From NCBI RefSeq assembly GCF_004135405.1, contig NZ_CP035491.1:2728001-2792000 (forward strand): 64,000 nt of DNA, written 5' to 3'. The notes below the pieces were generated by a model, which worked only from the letters and a program-made list of their open reading frames with translations, ran no database searches and was not told the origin of the DNA. This DNA comes from Agromyces protaetiae (lineage in GTDB: Bacteria; Actinomycetota; Actinomycetes; Actinomycetales; Microbacteriaceae). How positions within the stretch are numbered: the first letter of the stretch is position 1; each line of letters starts with the position of its first letter. The position numbers were made by a program, and so were the translations under genes. Shown here one piece after another: positions 18,773 to 26,779 of this stretch.

Positions 18773-20281
18773 ATGAGCGTATCCGTCAGCCTCCCGGCAC
18801 TCGGTGAGAGTGTCACTGAAGGCACGGTCACCCGCTGGCTCAAGAACGTCGGCGACCGTGTCGAGGTCGACGAGCCTCTGCTCGAGGTCTCGACCGACAA
18901 GGTCGACACCGAGATCCCGTCGCCGGTCGCCGGTGTCATCGAGGCGATCCTCGTCCAAGAAGACGAGACCGTCGAGGTCGGTGCACCGCTCGTGACCATC
19001 GGCGACGGGTCGGCCGAGGCCGCTCCCGCCGCGCCCGAGGCACCTGCCGCCGCTCCGGCCCCGGCACCGGCTCCCGTCGTCGAGGCGCCTGCCGCACCGG
19101 CACCCGCCCCGGTGGTCGAGGCTCCAGCCGCGCCCACCGCACCGGCGCCGGCCCCCGTCGTCGAAGCACCGGCTGCCCCCGCGACACCGGCTCCCGTCGC
19201 CGCACCGCCCGCAGCGCCCGCTCCGGCACCCGTGGTCGAGGCCCCGGCCGCACCCGCCGCCCCGGCGCCTGCACCCGCCGCTCCCGTCGTGGCACCGCCG
19301 GCCGCGGCCGCTCCGGCGCCCGTGGTCGAGGCTCCGGCCGCACCCGCTGCTCCGGTCGCCGAGGCTCCCTCCGCGGGCGCGCACGCCGGCGGCTCGGGCT
19401 ACGTGACGCCGATCGTCCGCAAGCTCGCGAACGAGCAGGGCGTCGACCTCACGAGCGTCACCGGCACCGGTGTCGGCGGCCGCATCCGCAAGCAGGACGT
19501 GCTCGCCGCACAGCCGGCCGCCGCCGCACCCGCGGCGGCTGCGCGTCCCGTGCTCGAGACGTCGCCGCTCCGCGGCACGACCGTCCCGATGACGCGCCTC
19601 CGCAAGGTCGTCGCCGAGCGCGCCGTCGTCTCGATGACCTCGACCGCGCAGCTCACCTCGGTCGTCGAGGTCGACGTGACGAAGGTCGCCCGTCTCCGCG
19701 ACAAGGTGAAGGGCGACTTCCTCGCGAAGACGGGCAACAAGCTCTCGTTCCTGCCGTTCTTCGCACTCGCCGCCGCCGAGGCGCTCCGCGCCTACCCGAT
19801 CATCAACTCGACGGTCGACGGCGACTCCATCGTCTACCCCGCGCAGGAGAACATCTCGATCGCGGTCGACACCGAGCGCGGCCTTCTCACCCCCGTCGTC
19901 CGTGACGCGAGTTCGCTCGACATCGCGGGCCTCGCGGCGCAGATCGCCGACTTGGCCGAGCGCACGCGCAACAACCAGCTCAAGCCCGACGAGCTCTCGG
20001 GCGGCACGTTCACGCTGACCAACACCGGTTCGCGCGGCGCGCTCTTCGACACGCCCGTCGTGTTCCTCCCGCAGTCGGCGATCCTCGGCACGGGAATCGT
20101 CGTGAAGCGCCCGGTCGTGCTCTCGCAGGACGGCCAGGACACGATCGCGATCCGTTCGATGGTCTACCTCGCCCTGTCGTACGACCACCGCATCATCGAC
20201 GGCGCCGACGCCGCCCGCTTCCTCACCGCGGTCAAGGACCGCCTCGAGAGCGGCGATTTCGAGGGCGACCTCGGCATCTAG
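18773..20281 (+). CDS. sucB: 2-oxoglutarate/branched-chain dehydrogenase E2 component (dihydrolipoamide acyltransferase)
   Basis: Acyltransferase core of a 2-oxoacid dehydrogenase complex, 502 residues. One lipoyl domain sits at 1-78 with lipoyl lysine K43 (STDKVDT). A Pro/Ala linker of about 125 residues follows, containing five copies of PVVEAPAAP. Then come the E3-binding domain (VTPIVRKLANEQGVDL) and the catalytic domain ending in the active YDHRIIDGADA. The ATG at 18773 has GAAGGAG nine bases upstream. Whether the complex uses 2-oxoglutarate or pyruvate cannot be settled here; AceE elsewhere in the window needs such an E2. Its stop codon shares CTAG with the convergent gene. Confidence 0.93.
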   Translation: MSVSVSLPALGESVTEGTVTRWLKNVGDRVEVDEPLLEVSTDKVDTEIPSPVAGVIEAILVQEDETVEVGAPLVTIGDGSAEAAPAAPEAPAAAPAPAPAPVVEAPAAPAPAPVVEAPAAPTAPAPAPVVEAPAAPATPAPVAAPPAAPAPAPVVEAPAAPAAPAPAPAAPVVAPPAAAAPAPVVEAPAAPAAPVAEAPSAGAHAGGSGYVTPIVRKLANEQGVDLTSVTGTGVGGRIRKQDVLAAQPAAAAPAAAARPVLETSPLRGTTVPMTRLRKVVAERAVVSMTSTAQLTSVVEVDVTKVARLRDKVKGDFLAKTGNKLSFLPFFALAAAEALRAYPIINSTVDGDSIVYPAQENISIAVDTERGLLTPVVRDASSLDIAGLAAQIADLAERTRNNQLKPDELSGGTFTLTNTGSRGALFDTPVVFLPQSAILGTGIVVKRPVVLSQDGQDTIAIRSMVYLALSYDHRIIDGADAARFLTAVKDRLESGDFEGDLGI

Positions 20282-21951
20282 TCGAAGATCTCGCGCAAGC
20301 GCCACCCGGCCTCGGTCCTCATCATGAGGACCGAGGCCGGTTCGCGTTCGGCCGCGGCGAACGGCACCTCGACGAGGAAGGCGTCGCCCATCGTCCCGGT
20401 GACGTGCGCTCCGGCCAGGTCGTAGTCCTCGACATCGACCGCGTCTCCCTGCTGGCCTGCGGCGATCGCTGCCCGATCGGCTGCCTCGAGCGTCGAACCC
20501 GCATCGACGACGCCGTCGAGGCACGCAAGGTCGAGTCGCTCGAGGCACTCGGCACGTTCGGCGAGGAGTCGAGCGGCTTCTGCGATGGGGTCCTCTTCGC
20601 CGACGACGCCTGAGGTTCGACTCGAATCGTCGGGGGCTGACGGGCGTGCCCTGGCGTCAGCGGCCGGAGCCGCGTCCGACTCCGAACTCCGTCCCGCGCC
20701 GGTCGTTTCGATCGGCGCGCCGATCAGGCCGGTCGGGTCGGCATGCGCCGGGCTCGTGCTGCCGTCACTCGGCGGCACGAGCGTGAGAAGCAGCACGAGC
20801 GCGCCACCGCCGACGAGCCCGGCGACGAGCAGTTTCGGGCGGTGACGGCGCAACGCGCCGACGAGGCGGACTCGCCACGCAACGAGGATCGACGGCTCGA
20901 GGCCGAACTCCGCGCCCACGACGGCCGAGGCCGGACCCGGCTGCGATGCGGGTGCAACCGTCGCGTCGGCGGCAGCTTCGTGCGCGTCCACGCCCAACCG
21001 ACCGCCGCTCTTCCCGAGGCCGAGGATCCGCGGAAGGATCCGGCCGAGCGCCTCCAGGCGGCTCCGACGCTCGCGTCCATCCCGAGGTGCTCGAACGCCA
21101 CCGCCGCGCTCGGCGTGCTGCCATCGCGGCGCCTCGGCAGCACCCGCGACCGGCACGGCCGACCGGACCGGCAGCGGATCTGCGAGCGCGAAGAGCATCC
21201 GTTCGATCTCGGCCGTGCACGAGCGGAACGGTCGAGCCGCGAGTCGTTCCCGAAGCAGGCTCGAGACCGGTGCGAGTGCTCCGGCCGGACGGGTCGCGCC
21301 CGCGACATCCTCGATGAGCGCTGCGAACGATTCGTGCATCTGCCGCACCGTCGCCGTCCACGCCGTTCCCTCGCCGCCGAGGTCTGCGGCACGGACGAGC
21401 GCGCCCGTGCCGATGAGACGAGGGCGCCCATGCTCGTCGAAGAGCACGTCGGCGGCGCTGAGCCGGGTGTGCGCGAGTCCGCGACGCTCGAGCGCCCCGA
21501 TCGCGACGGCGATCGGGGCAAGGATCGTGACGGCTTCGCCTGGCATGAGATTCGTCGTGAGCACGAGCTGCGCGAGCGATGCTCCTGCCAGCCGTTCGAC
21601 GAAGAGGCAGGTCCGACCGTCGGGCAGCACGGCGAGGTCGATGAGTCGCGGGAGCGCGGAGCCCTCCGCCATCGCCTCGACCTCGACGGCGATGGCGTGT
21701 TGGTCGGCTGCGGCATCGTACAGGCGGAGGACCGCGAGTCGAGCGGCCGACGCGGCACCCGCGGCGGCATCGTCCGCCTCGCCGGTCTCGTCGAGCTCGC
21801 CCGCGGCCTCATCGGTGACGAGATGGAGCGACGCGCGATCGCCGTCGGCGAGCCGGCGGACGACGCGGAATCCCGCGATCCGCTCGGCCGCCGCGGAGGC
21901 AGCCGAGTCGATCGGGACGGGAGTGACAGGCGGGTGGGATCGACGACGCAT
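20278..21951 (-). CDS. Membrane-anchored pseudokinase-like protein of unknown function
   Basis: A protein of about 557 residues. The N-terminal 230 residues resemble a Ser/Thr kinase fold but lack catalytic residues: the loop expected to read HRDxKxxN is HTRLSAADV (about 160), and the DFG position reads LIGTG. A basic, disordered stretch is followed by one membrane helix (about 372-393, [16 protein letters not shown]). The acidic C-terminal domain would lie outside the cell. The start is uncertain: ATG 21951 is chosen, but its GGAGG is adjacent with no spacing, and a GTG at 22002 is possible. Comparable membrane pseudokinases act in cell-wall control; no direct link is shown here. Confidence 0.7.
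   Translation of the reverse strand: MRRRSHPPVTPVPIDSAASAAAERIAGFRVVRRLADGDRASLHLVTDEAAGELDETGEADDAAAGAASAARLAVLRLYDAAADQHAIAVEVEAMAEGSALPRLIDLAVLPDGRTCLFVERLAGASLAQLVLTTNLMPGEAVTILAPIAVAIGALERRGLAHTRLSAADVLFDEHGRPRLIGTGALVRAADLGGEGTAWTATVRQMHESFAALIEDVAGATRPAGALAPVSSLLRERLAARPFRSCTAEIERMLFALADPLPVRSAVPVAGAAEAPRWQHAERGGGVRAPRDGRERRSRLEALGRILPRILGLGKSGGRLGVDAHEAAADATVAPASQPGPASAVVGAEFGLEPSILVAWRVRLVGALRRHRPKLLVAGLVGGGALVLLLTLVPPSDGSTSPAHADPTGLIGAPIETTGAGRSSESDAAPAADARARPSAPDDSSRTSGVVGEEDPIAEAARLLAERAECLERLDLACLDGVVDAGSTLEAADRAAIAAGQQGDAVDVEDYDLAGAHVTGTMGDAFLVEVPFAAAEREPASVLMMRTEAGWRLREIFD
20306..20340. terminator. Hairpin inside the 3' end of the pseudokinase gene, terminator for E2
   Basis: A 15-bp perfect stem with an ATCAT loop, 25 bases past the E2 stop but within the coding sequence of the convergent gene. 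The stem codes for the segment around [12 protein letters not shown] on the minus strand. Confidence 0.7.
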
Positions 21952-22048
21952 CCTCCGATGCTCGTCCGCGCGCCACGCGCAGGCACGCGGACCGAGCCGC
22001 ACGGTGGAAGCGTGACATCCGGTCGCCCGTGTGGAGGAGCCGTCGACA

Positions 22049-22054
22049 TAGACT
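22049..22054 (+). promoter_or_regulatory. -10 of leaderless lipB
   Basis: TAGACT, 6 bases before the ATG at 22061. Confidence 0.6.
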
Positions 22055-22060
22055 GGCGCA

Positions 22061-22714
22061 ATGCTCGACTACGTCGACACGGGGCTAAGCGCCAACTCCG
22101 TGCCGTATCTCGAGGGACTCTCCCTCCAGCGCGCCGTCCATCGGGCGGTCGTCGCGGGCGAACGCCCCGACACCGTCATCCTCCTCGAACACGATTCGGT
22201 CTACACGGCGGGCAAACGCACCGCCCCCGACGAACGGCCCGTCGACGGCACTCCCGTCATCGACGTCGACCGCGGCGGCAAGATCACGTGGCACGGTCCC
22301 GGACAGTTGGTCGGGTATCCCATCGTGCGTCTCGGCGAACCGATCGATGTCGTCGGCTACGTCCGTCGGCTCGAGGCCGTGCTCATCGACCTCCTCGCCG
22401 AGTTCGACATCGTCGGCCGACGGGTGGAAGGCCGATCGGGCGTGTGGGTCGGCGACGGCGTCGACGAGAAGATCGCCGCGATCGGCATCCGCGTCGAAGG
22501 CGGCGTCACGATGCACGGCTTCGCCCTCAACTGCTCGAACTCGCTCGAACCCTACGATCGCATCGTCGCGTGCGGTATCCGCGACGCGGGCGTCACGACC
22601 ATGAGCAGGGTGCTCGGTCGGGACATCCACCCCGCCGACGTCGCAGCGCCGCTGCGACGCCTCCTCGACGCCGAACTCGCGACGATTCGAGCGACCGAGG
22701 CGGCTCTCGCGTGA
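22061..22714 (+). CDS. lipB: Octanoyltransferase LipB
   Basis: Transfers octanoate from acyl carrier protein to lipoyl domains, the first step of lipoate synthesis; 217 residues. The signature [16 protein letters not shown] is present. The catalytic dyad is K137 (EKIAAIGIR) and C171 (VACGI), matching the Lys/Cys pair known in mycobacterial LipB. The ATG lies 6 bases after a -10, so the mRNA is probably leaderless. The stop overlaps the lipA start by 4 bases (GTGA). Its substrate proteins include the E2 encoded 1.8 kb upstream. Confidence 0.96.
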   Translation: MLDYVDTGLSANSVPYLEGLSLQRAVHRAVVAGERPDTVILLEHDSVYTAGKRTAPDERPVDGTPVIDVDRGGKITWHGPGQLVGYPIVRLGEPIDVVGYVRRLEAVLIDLLAEFDIVGRRVEGRSGVWVGDGVDEKIAAIGIRVEGGVTMHGFALNCSNSLEPYDRIVACGIRDAGVTTMSRVLGRDIHPADVAAPLRRLLDAELATIRATEAALA

Positions 22715-23700
22715 GCACGGCGCCCGACGGCCGGCGGATGCTCCGGCTGGAAGTCCGCAACGCCCAGACGCCCATCGAGCGCAAGCCCGAGTGGATCAAG
22801 ACTCGCGCGAAGATGGGGCCCGAGTACCGGTCGCTCCAGACGCTCGTGAAGTCCGAGGAGCTGCACACGGTCTGCCAAGAGGCCGGATGCCCCAACATCT
22901 ACGAGTGCTGGGAGGACCGCGAGGCGACCTTCCTCATCGGCGGCTCGCAGTGCACGCGCCGCTGCGACTTCTGCCAGATCGATACGGGCAAACCCGCCGA
23001 CTACGACACGGACGAGCCGCGCCGGGTCGCCGAGAGCGTGCAGCGCATGCAGTTGCGCTACGCCACGGTCACCTGCGTCGCGCGCGACGACCTGCCCGAC
23101 GGCGGCGCATGGCTCAACGCCGAGACGGTGCGGCAGATCCACGCCGTCAACCCGGGCACCGGCGTCGAACTGCTCGCCACCGACTTCAACGGCGAGCCCG
23201 CCCTGCTCGGCGAGGTGTTCGGCAGCCGCCCCGAGGTCTTCGCGCACAACGTCGAGACCGTGCCGCGCATCTTCAAGCGCATCAGGCCCGCGTTCCGCTA
23301 CGAGCGCTCGCTCGACGTGCTGACGCAGGCGCGTGCGGCCGGACTCATCACGAAGTCGAACCTCATCCTCGGCATGGGCGAGGAGCGCGATGAGGTTTCG
23401 CAGGCGCTCCGAGATCTGCACGACGCCGGCACCGACATCATCACGATCACGCAGTATCTGCGGCCGAGCCCGCGGCACCTGCCGGTCGCGCGCTGGGTGC
23501 GTCCCGAGGAGTTCATCGAGCTCAAGGCGGAGGCTGAGGCGATCGGGTTCCTCGGTGTACTCGCCGGTCCGCTCGTTCGGTCGTCGTATCGTGCCGGGCG
23601 CCTGTGGGCGCAGTCGATGCAGGCGAAAGGCCGCCCGATCCCGGTCGGGCTCGAACATCTGGCGGATGTCTCGCTGGGCTTCGCCCAGGCCGTCGGCTGA
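22711..23700 (+). CDS. lipA: Lipoyl synthase
   Basis: Radical SAM enzyme that inserts two sulfurs into octanoyl chains, 329 residues. The auxiliary cluster cysteines are C55, C60 and C66 (CQEAGC...C) and the radical SAM cluster is C81, C85, C88 (CTRRCDFC). The GTG at 22711 overlaps the lipB stop and is preferred to an internal ATG nine codons later, because coupling would then be direct. Length and motifs are normal for the family. A complex inverted repeat follows the stop. Confidence 0.96.
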   Translation: MSTAPDGRRMLRLEVRNAQTPIERKPEWIKTRAKMGPEYRSLQTLVKSEELHTVCQEAGCPNIYECWEDREATFLIGGSQCTRRCDFCQIDTGKPADYDTDEPRRVAESVQRMQLRYATVTCVARDDLPDGGAWLNAETVRQIHAVNPGTGVELLATDFNGEPALLGEVFGSRPEVFAHNVETVPRIFKRIRPAFRYERSLDVLTQARAAGLITKSNLILGMGEERDEVSQALRDLHDAGTDIITITQYLRPSPRHLPVARWVRPEEFIELKAEAEAIGFLGVLAGPLVRSSYRAGRLWAQSMQAKGRPIPVGLEHLADVSLGFAQAVG

Positions 23701-23702
23701 CC

Positions 23703-23780
23703 TGTCAGATCGACACGGTTCGGCCTGGAGCGAACACGGTGGGAATGCCGCTCGCTCGGGGCCGAACCGGTCGTCTGACG
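23703..23780. terminator. Imperfect inverted repeat after lipA
   Basis: Arms 23703-23725 and 23760-23780 match in an outer GTCAGA/TCTGAC block and an inner 10-bp block (CGGTTCGGCC / GGCCGAACCG). The 34-base loop contains a smaller GAGCG/CGCTC pair. Probable terminator of lipBA, overlapping the promoter region of the next gene. Confidence 0.45.
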
Positions 23781-23794
23781 CATCCGCGCGCCGG

Positions 23795-23800
23795 TATCCT
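23795..23800 (+). promoter_or_regulatory. -10 of leaderless DUF4191 gene
   Basis: TATCCT, 7 bases before the ATG at 23808. Confidence 0.55.
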
Positions 23801-23807
23801 TGAGACC

Positions 23808-24512
23808 ATGGCACGCGACAAGTCCGCCCAGAAGGAGCCCGGCCGCTTCAAGCAGATGTGGCAGGTCTTCCAGATGACCCGCCGCTACGACCCCTCGGCG
23901 CAGTGGCTCATGCTCCTCGGCTTCCTCGCGCCCGTCGTCGTCACGATCGTGCTCGCCCTGTGGCTCAGCGAGGGCAACGGCCTCACGATGGCGCTCTGGA
24001 TCATTGCGGGCGTGCTCGCCGGCCTCCTCCTCGTGCTCATCATCCTCGGCCGTCGCGCGGAGCGCGCGGCCTACTCGCAGATCGACGGTCAGCCCGGCGC
24101 GGTCGGCGCGGTGCTCCGCAGCGGCCTGCGCGGCAGCTGGATCGGCAATGAGATGCCCGTCGCCGTCAACGGCAAGACGCAAGACGCCGTCTACCGCGCC
24201 GTGGGCCGCGGCGGCGTCGTGCTCATCGGCGAAGGCGACGCAGGGCGTGTCGAGCGCATGCTCAAAGACGAGGAGCGCAAGGTCTCGCGCGTCCTTCCCA
24301 ACGTGCCGATCCGACTCCTCACGGTCGGCCACGGCGAGGGCTCCGTCGAACTCCACCGTCTCTCGGCGGCGCTCCGCAAGACGAAGCGGTCCCTCACGAA
24401 GCCCGAGGTGCAGGCCGTGTCGAACCGCCTCAACTCGCTCCAGTCGTCGCTTCCCATTCCGAAGGGCATCGACCCCATGAAGGCGCGCGCACAGCGCGGT
24501 CGCATGCGCTGA
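23808..24512 (+). CDS. DUF4191 domain-containing membrane protein
   Basis: A 234-residue actinobacterial membrane protein without known function, regularly found beside lipA. Two membrane helices lie near 32-52 and 59-80, followed by a soluble basic C-terminal domain (about 85-234) containing GNEMPVAVNGKTQDAVYRAVG and ending in a run of Arg/Lys. The ATG at 23808 lies 7 bases after a -10, so it is probably leaderless. Convergent with the RDD gene, with a hairpin between. Confidence 0.92.
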   Translation: MARDKSAQKEPGRFKQMWQVFQMTRRYDPSAQWLMLLGFLAPVVVTIVLALWLSEGNGLTMALWIIAGVLAGLLLVLIILGRRAERAAYSQIDGQPGAVGAVLRSGLRGSWIGNEMPVAVNGKTQDAVYRAVGRGGVVLIGEGDAGRVERMLKDEERKVSRVLPNVPIRLLTVGHGEGSVELHRLSAALRKTKRSLTKPEVQAVSNRLNSLQSSLPIPKGIDPMKARAQRGRMR

Positions 24513-24534
24513 CGCGCACCTTCCCACGACGTCG

Positions 24535-24579
24535 CGACGCGGCATCCGGTCACCCGGTCATCGGGCGGATGCCGCGTCG
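24535..24579. terminator. Hairpin between DUF4191 and RDD genes
   Basis: A 14-bp perfect stem (24535-24548 with 24566-24579) and a 17-base loop, between two convergent stop codons. It includes GGCATCCG and its complement. Confidence 0.65.
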
Positions 24580-24597
24580 TCGTCGTGTGCGGCGAAC

Positions 24598-25032
24598 CTA
24601 TGCGCGGATGAGCACCGTGCCGGCGACCTTGTCGTGGAAGCCCCGCTGGTCGCTGTCCCACACGAGCGCCGGGACGACGATCACGAGGAGAAGCGTACGC
24701 ACGAGGGGTCGCCAGAGACCGATCCATCCCCCGCTGATCGGCACGAGGTGCATGCCGCAGATCCGGTGGCCGACGCTGCCGCCGATCGTGGGGATGAAGA
24801 CGATCTGCATGACGGCGAAGACACCGAGCGTCGCCCACGAGTGCTCGAGCGTGCTGTACGGAGCGAAGAGCATCGCGATGAGCAGTGCGGCCGCCCAGTC
24901 GATCGCGAGCGCGCCGATGCGTCGCCCGACACGGGCGACCGAGCGGCTCCCGGACTCGGGAAGGCCGAGCCGCTCCCCCGGCCAACGGCTGGGTTCGAGG
25001 TCTCCGAAGGTGGTCGGTTTCGCGTCGGGCAC
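24598..25032 (-). CDS. RDD family membrane protein
   Basis: A 144-residue protein with three hydrophobic helices (about 39-57, 66-86, 107-124) and the RDD features: an Arg-rich start to the domain (RVGRRIGALAIDW), GHRICGMHLV and a final RGFHDKVAGT. RDD proteins are thought to be transporters or membrane accessory factors; the substrate is unknown. The GTG at 25032 lies 6 bases after TAGGAT, fixing the start. It is divergent from glnA, and the two promoters sit inside 135 bases. Confidence 0.9.
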   Translation of the reverse strand: MPDAKPTTFGDLEPSRWPGERLGLPESGSRSVARVGRRIGALAIDWAAALLIAMLFAPYSTLEHSWATLGVFAVMQIVFIPTIGGSVGHRICGMHLVPISGGWIGLWRPLVRTLLLVIVVPALVWDSDQRGFHDKVAGTVLIRA

Positions 25033-25038
25033 CCGTCG

Positions 25039-25044
25039 ATCCTA
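25039..25044 (-). promoter_or_regulatory. -10 of leaderless RDD gene
   Basis: TAGGAT on the minus strand, 6 bases before the GTG at 25032. It lies 15 bases from the GlnR-like box, so GlnR binding could also affect this gene. Confidence 0.55.
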
Positions 25045-25059
25045 CCGATGACCACCTGT

Positions 25060-25097
25060 GTAACACGGTCGAAACAATTGCGTCACGGTGGGGAAAC
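25060..25097 (+). promoter_or_regulatory. GlnR-type operator of glnA
   Basis: GTAAC-n6-GAAAC-n6-GTCAC-n6-GAAAC, a full match to the two-half-site pattern gTnAC-n6-GaAAC known for actinobacterial GlnR. It ends 10 bases before a candidate -10 (TAGCGT, 25108-25113), so it covers the -35 zone of glnA. Confidence 0.85.
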
Positions 25098-25107
25098 CGC
25101 TCGGCAG

Positions 25108-25113
25108 TAGCGT
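25108..25113 (+). promoter_or_regulatory. Candidate -10 of glnA
   Basis: TAGCGT just downstream of the GlnR-type box. It predicts a leader of about 47 bases with GGAG before the start codon. Confidence 0.45.
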
Positions 25114-25167
25114 CAGTCCCGGTCGTGCAAAGTCCGCCGATTCCCACCCCCTTGGAGCGTCGCCACC

Positions 25168-26592
25168 ATGTTCAGTGATTCCTCTGAAGTCCTCAAGTTC
25201 ATCAAGGAAACGGACGTCAAATTCCTCGACATCCGCTTCACCGACCTCCCGGGTGTGCAGCAGCACTTCAACATCCCCGCGTCGACGGTGGACGAGGAGT
25301 TCTTCACCGTCGGCCAGCTCTTCGACGGCTCGTCGATCCGCGGCTTCGCGAACATCCACGAGTCCGACATGCAGCTCATCCCCGACGTGACCACCGCGTA
25401 CGTCGACCCGTTCCGCGTCGAGCGCACGCTCATCATGGTCTTCGACATCTACAACCCGCGCAACGGCGAGATCTACTCGAAGGACCCGCGCCAGGTCGCC
25501 AAGAAGGCCGAGAAGTACCTGGCCTCGACCGGCATCGCCGACACCGCGTACTTCGCCCCTGAGGCCGAGTTCTACATCTTCGACGACGTCCGCTACGAGG
25601 TGAAGCAGAACGGCAGCTTCTACTCGGTCGACTCCGACGAGGGCGCCTGGAACTCGGGCCGCGTCGAAGAGGGCGGCAACCTCGGCAACAAGACCCCCTA
25701 CAAGGGCGGCTACTTCCCCGTCTCGCCGGTCGACAAGCAGGCCGACCTCCGCGACGACATCTCGCTCAAGCTCATCGACGCGGGCCTCATCCTCGAGCGC
25801 GCCCACCACGAGGTCGGCACGGGCGGCCAGGCCGAGATCAACTACCGCTTCGACACGATGGTGCACGCCGCCGACGACATCCTGAAGTTCAAGTACATCG
25901 TCAAGAACACGGCCGAGCAGTGGGGCAAGACGGCGACGTTCATGCCGAAGCCGCTTTTCGGCGACAACGGCTCGGGCATGCACACCCACCAGTCGCTCTG
26001 GAACGAGGGCAAGCCCCTGTTCTACGACGAGGCCGGCTACGGCGGGCTCTCGGACATCGCGCGCTGGTACATCGGCGGCATCCTCAAGCACGCCCCCTCG
26101 ATCCTCGCCTTCACGAACCCGACGGTGAACTCGTACCACCGTCTCGTTCCGGGCTTCGAGGCTCCCGTCAACCTCGTGTACTCGGCGGGCAACCGTTCGG
26201 CGGCCATCCGCATCCCGATCACGGGCACGAACCCCAAGGCCAAGCGCATCGAGTTCCGCGCGCCCGACGCCTCGGGCAACCCCTACCTCGCGTTCGCGGC
26301 GCAGCTCATGGCGGGTCTCGACGGCATCAAGAACCGCATCGAACCGCACGAGCCCGTCGACAAGGACCTCTACGAGCTCCCCGCCGAAGAGGCCAAGACG
26401 ATCCCGCAGGTTCCGGGCTCGCTCGACGCCGTGCTCAACGCTCTCGAGGCCGACCACGACTTCCTCCTCGAGGGCGGCGTCTTCACCAAGGAGCTCATCG
26501 AGACCTGGATCGACTACAAGCGCGAGAAGGAGCTCAAGCCGCTCGCGCAGCGTCCGCACCCGTTCGAGTTCGAGCTCTACTACGGCGTCTGA
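25168..26592 (+). CDS. glnA: Glutamine synthetase type I (adenylylated form)
   Basis: Makes glutamine from glutamate, ammonia and ATP; 474 residues, dodecameric GSI-beta type. The beta-Grasp domain comes first, then the catalytic domain with the latch DGSSIRGF, metal site residues in PEAEFYIFD and [10 protein letters not shown], and NRSAAIRIP. The adenylylation tyrosine is Y402 ([10 protein letters not shown]), consistent with glnE nearby. The ATG at 25168 follows GGAG. Regulation is expected at two levels: a GlnR-type operator upstream and GlnE on the protein. A strong terminator follows. Confidence 0.97.
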   Translation: MFSDSSEVLKFIKETDVKFLDIRFTDLPGVQQHFNIPASTVDEEFFTVGQLFDGSSIRGFANIHESDMQLIPDVTTAYVDPFRVERTLIMVFDIYNPRNGEIYSKDPRQVAKKAEKYLASTGIADTAYFAPEAEFYIFDDVRYEVKQNGSFYSVDSDEGAWNSGRVEEGGNLGNKTPYKGGYFPVSPVDKQADLRDDISLKLIDAGLILERAHHEVGTGGQAEINYRFDTMVHAADDILKFKYIVKNTAEQWGKTATFMPKPLFGDNGSGMHTHQSLWNEGKPLFYDEAGYGGLSDIARWYIGGILKHAPSILAFTNPTVNSYHRLVPGFEAPVNLVYSAGNRSAAIRIPITGTNPKAKRIEFRAPDASGNPYLAFAAQLMAGLDGIKNRIEPHEPVDKDLYELPAEEAKTIPQVPGSLDAVLNALEADHDFLLEGGVFTKELIETWIDYKREKELKPLAQRPHPFEFELYYGV

Positions 26593-26634
26593 TCGCACAG
26601 TTTGCACCGACCGGCACCCCCTGCCGTCCCCTGG

Positions 26635-26667
26635 AAAGGCCCGTTCGCTTCGGCGAGCGGGCCTTTT
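26635..26667 (+). terminator. Rho-independent terminator of glnA
   Basis: A 14-bp stem with one G-U pair, stable TTCG tetraloop, A-rich left edge and four T at the end (GGGCCTTTT). Confidence 0.9.
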
Positions 26668-26697
26668 CGCATCGGGTTCGCCGTCCCACCGTCCTTC

Positions 26698-26752
26698 GAT
26701 CCGTCGCGGATGGCCCTTCCTTCGCGTGCAGAAGGGCGATCCGCGACGGATC
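26698..26752. terminator. Long inverted repeat between glnA and glnE
   Basis: 22-base arms (26698-26719 and 26731-26752) with one mismatch and an 11-base loop, just past the end of glnE. Probably the terminator of the minus-strand operon, although it has no T tract. Confidence 0.6.
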
Positions 26753-26779
26753 GCAGACCCTGGGTGCGTGCAACGCCCG

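Noticed and set aside
20743-23700. Open frame of about 985 codons on the plus strand ending with LipA
   Set aside because: Only the last 329 codons are lipA; the upstream part is antisense to the pseudokinase gene and out of frame with lipB.
25098-25167. Riboswitch or glutamine-sensing RNA in the glnA leader
   Set aside because: The leader is only about 50 bases and shows no known fold; the GlnR-type box already accounts for control.
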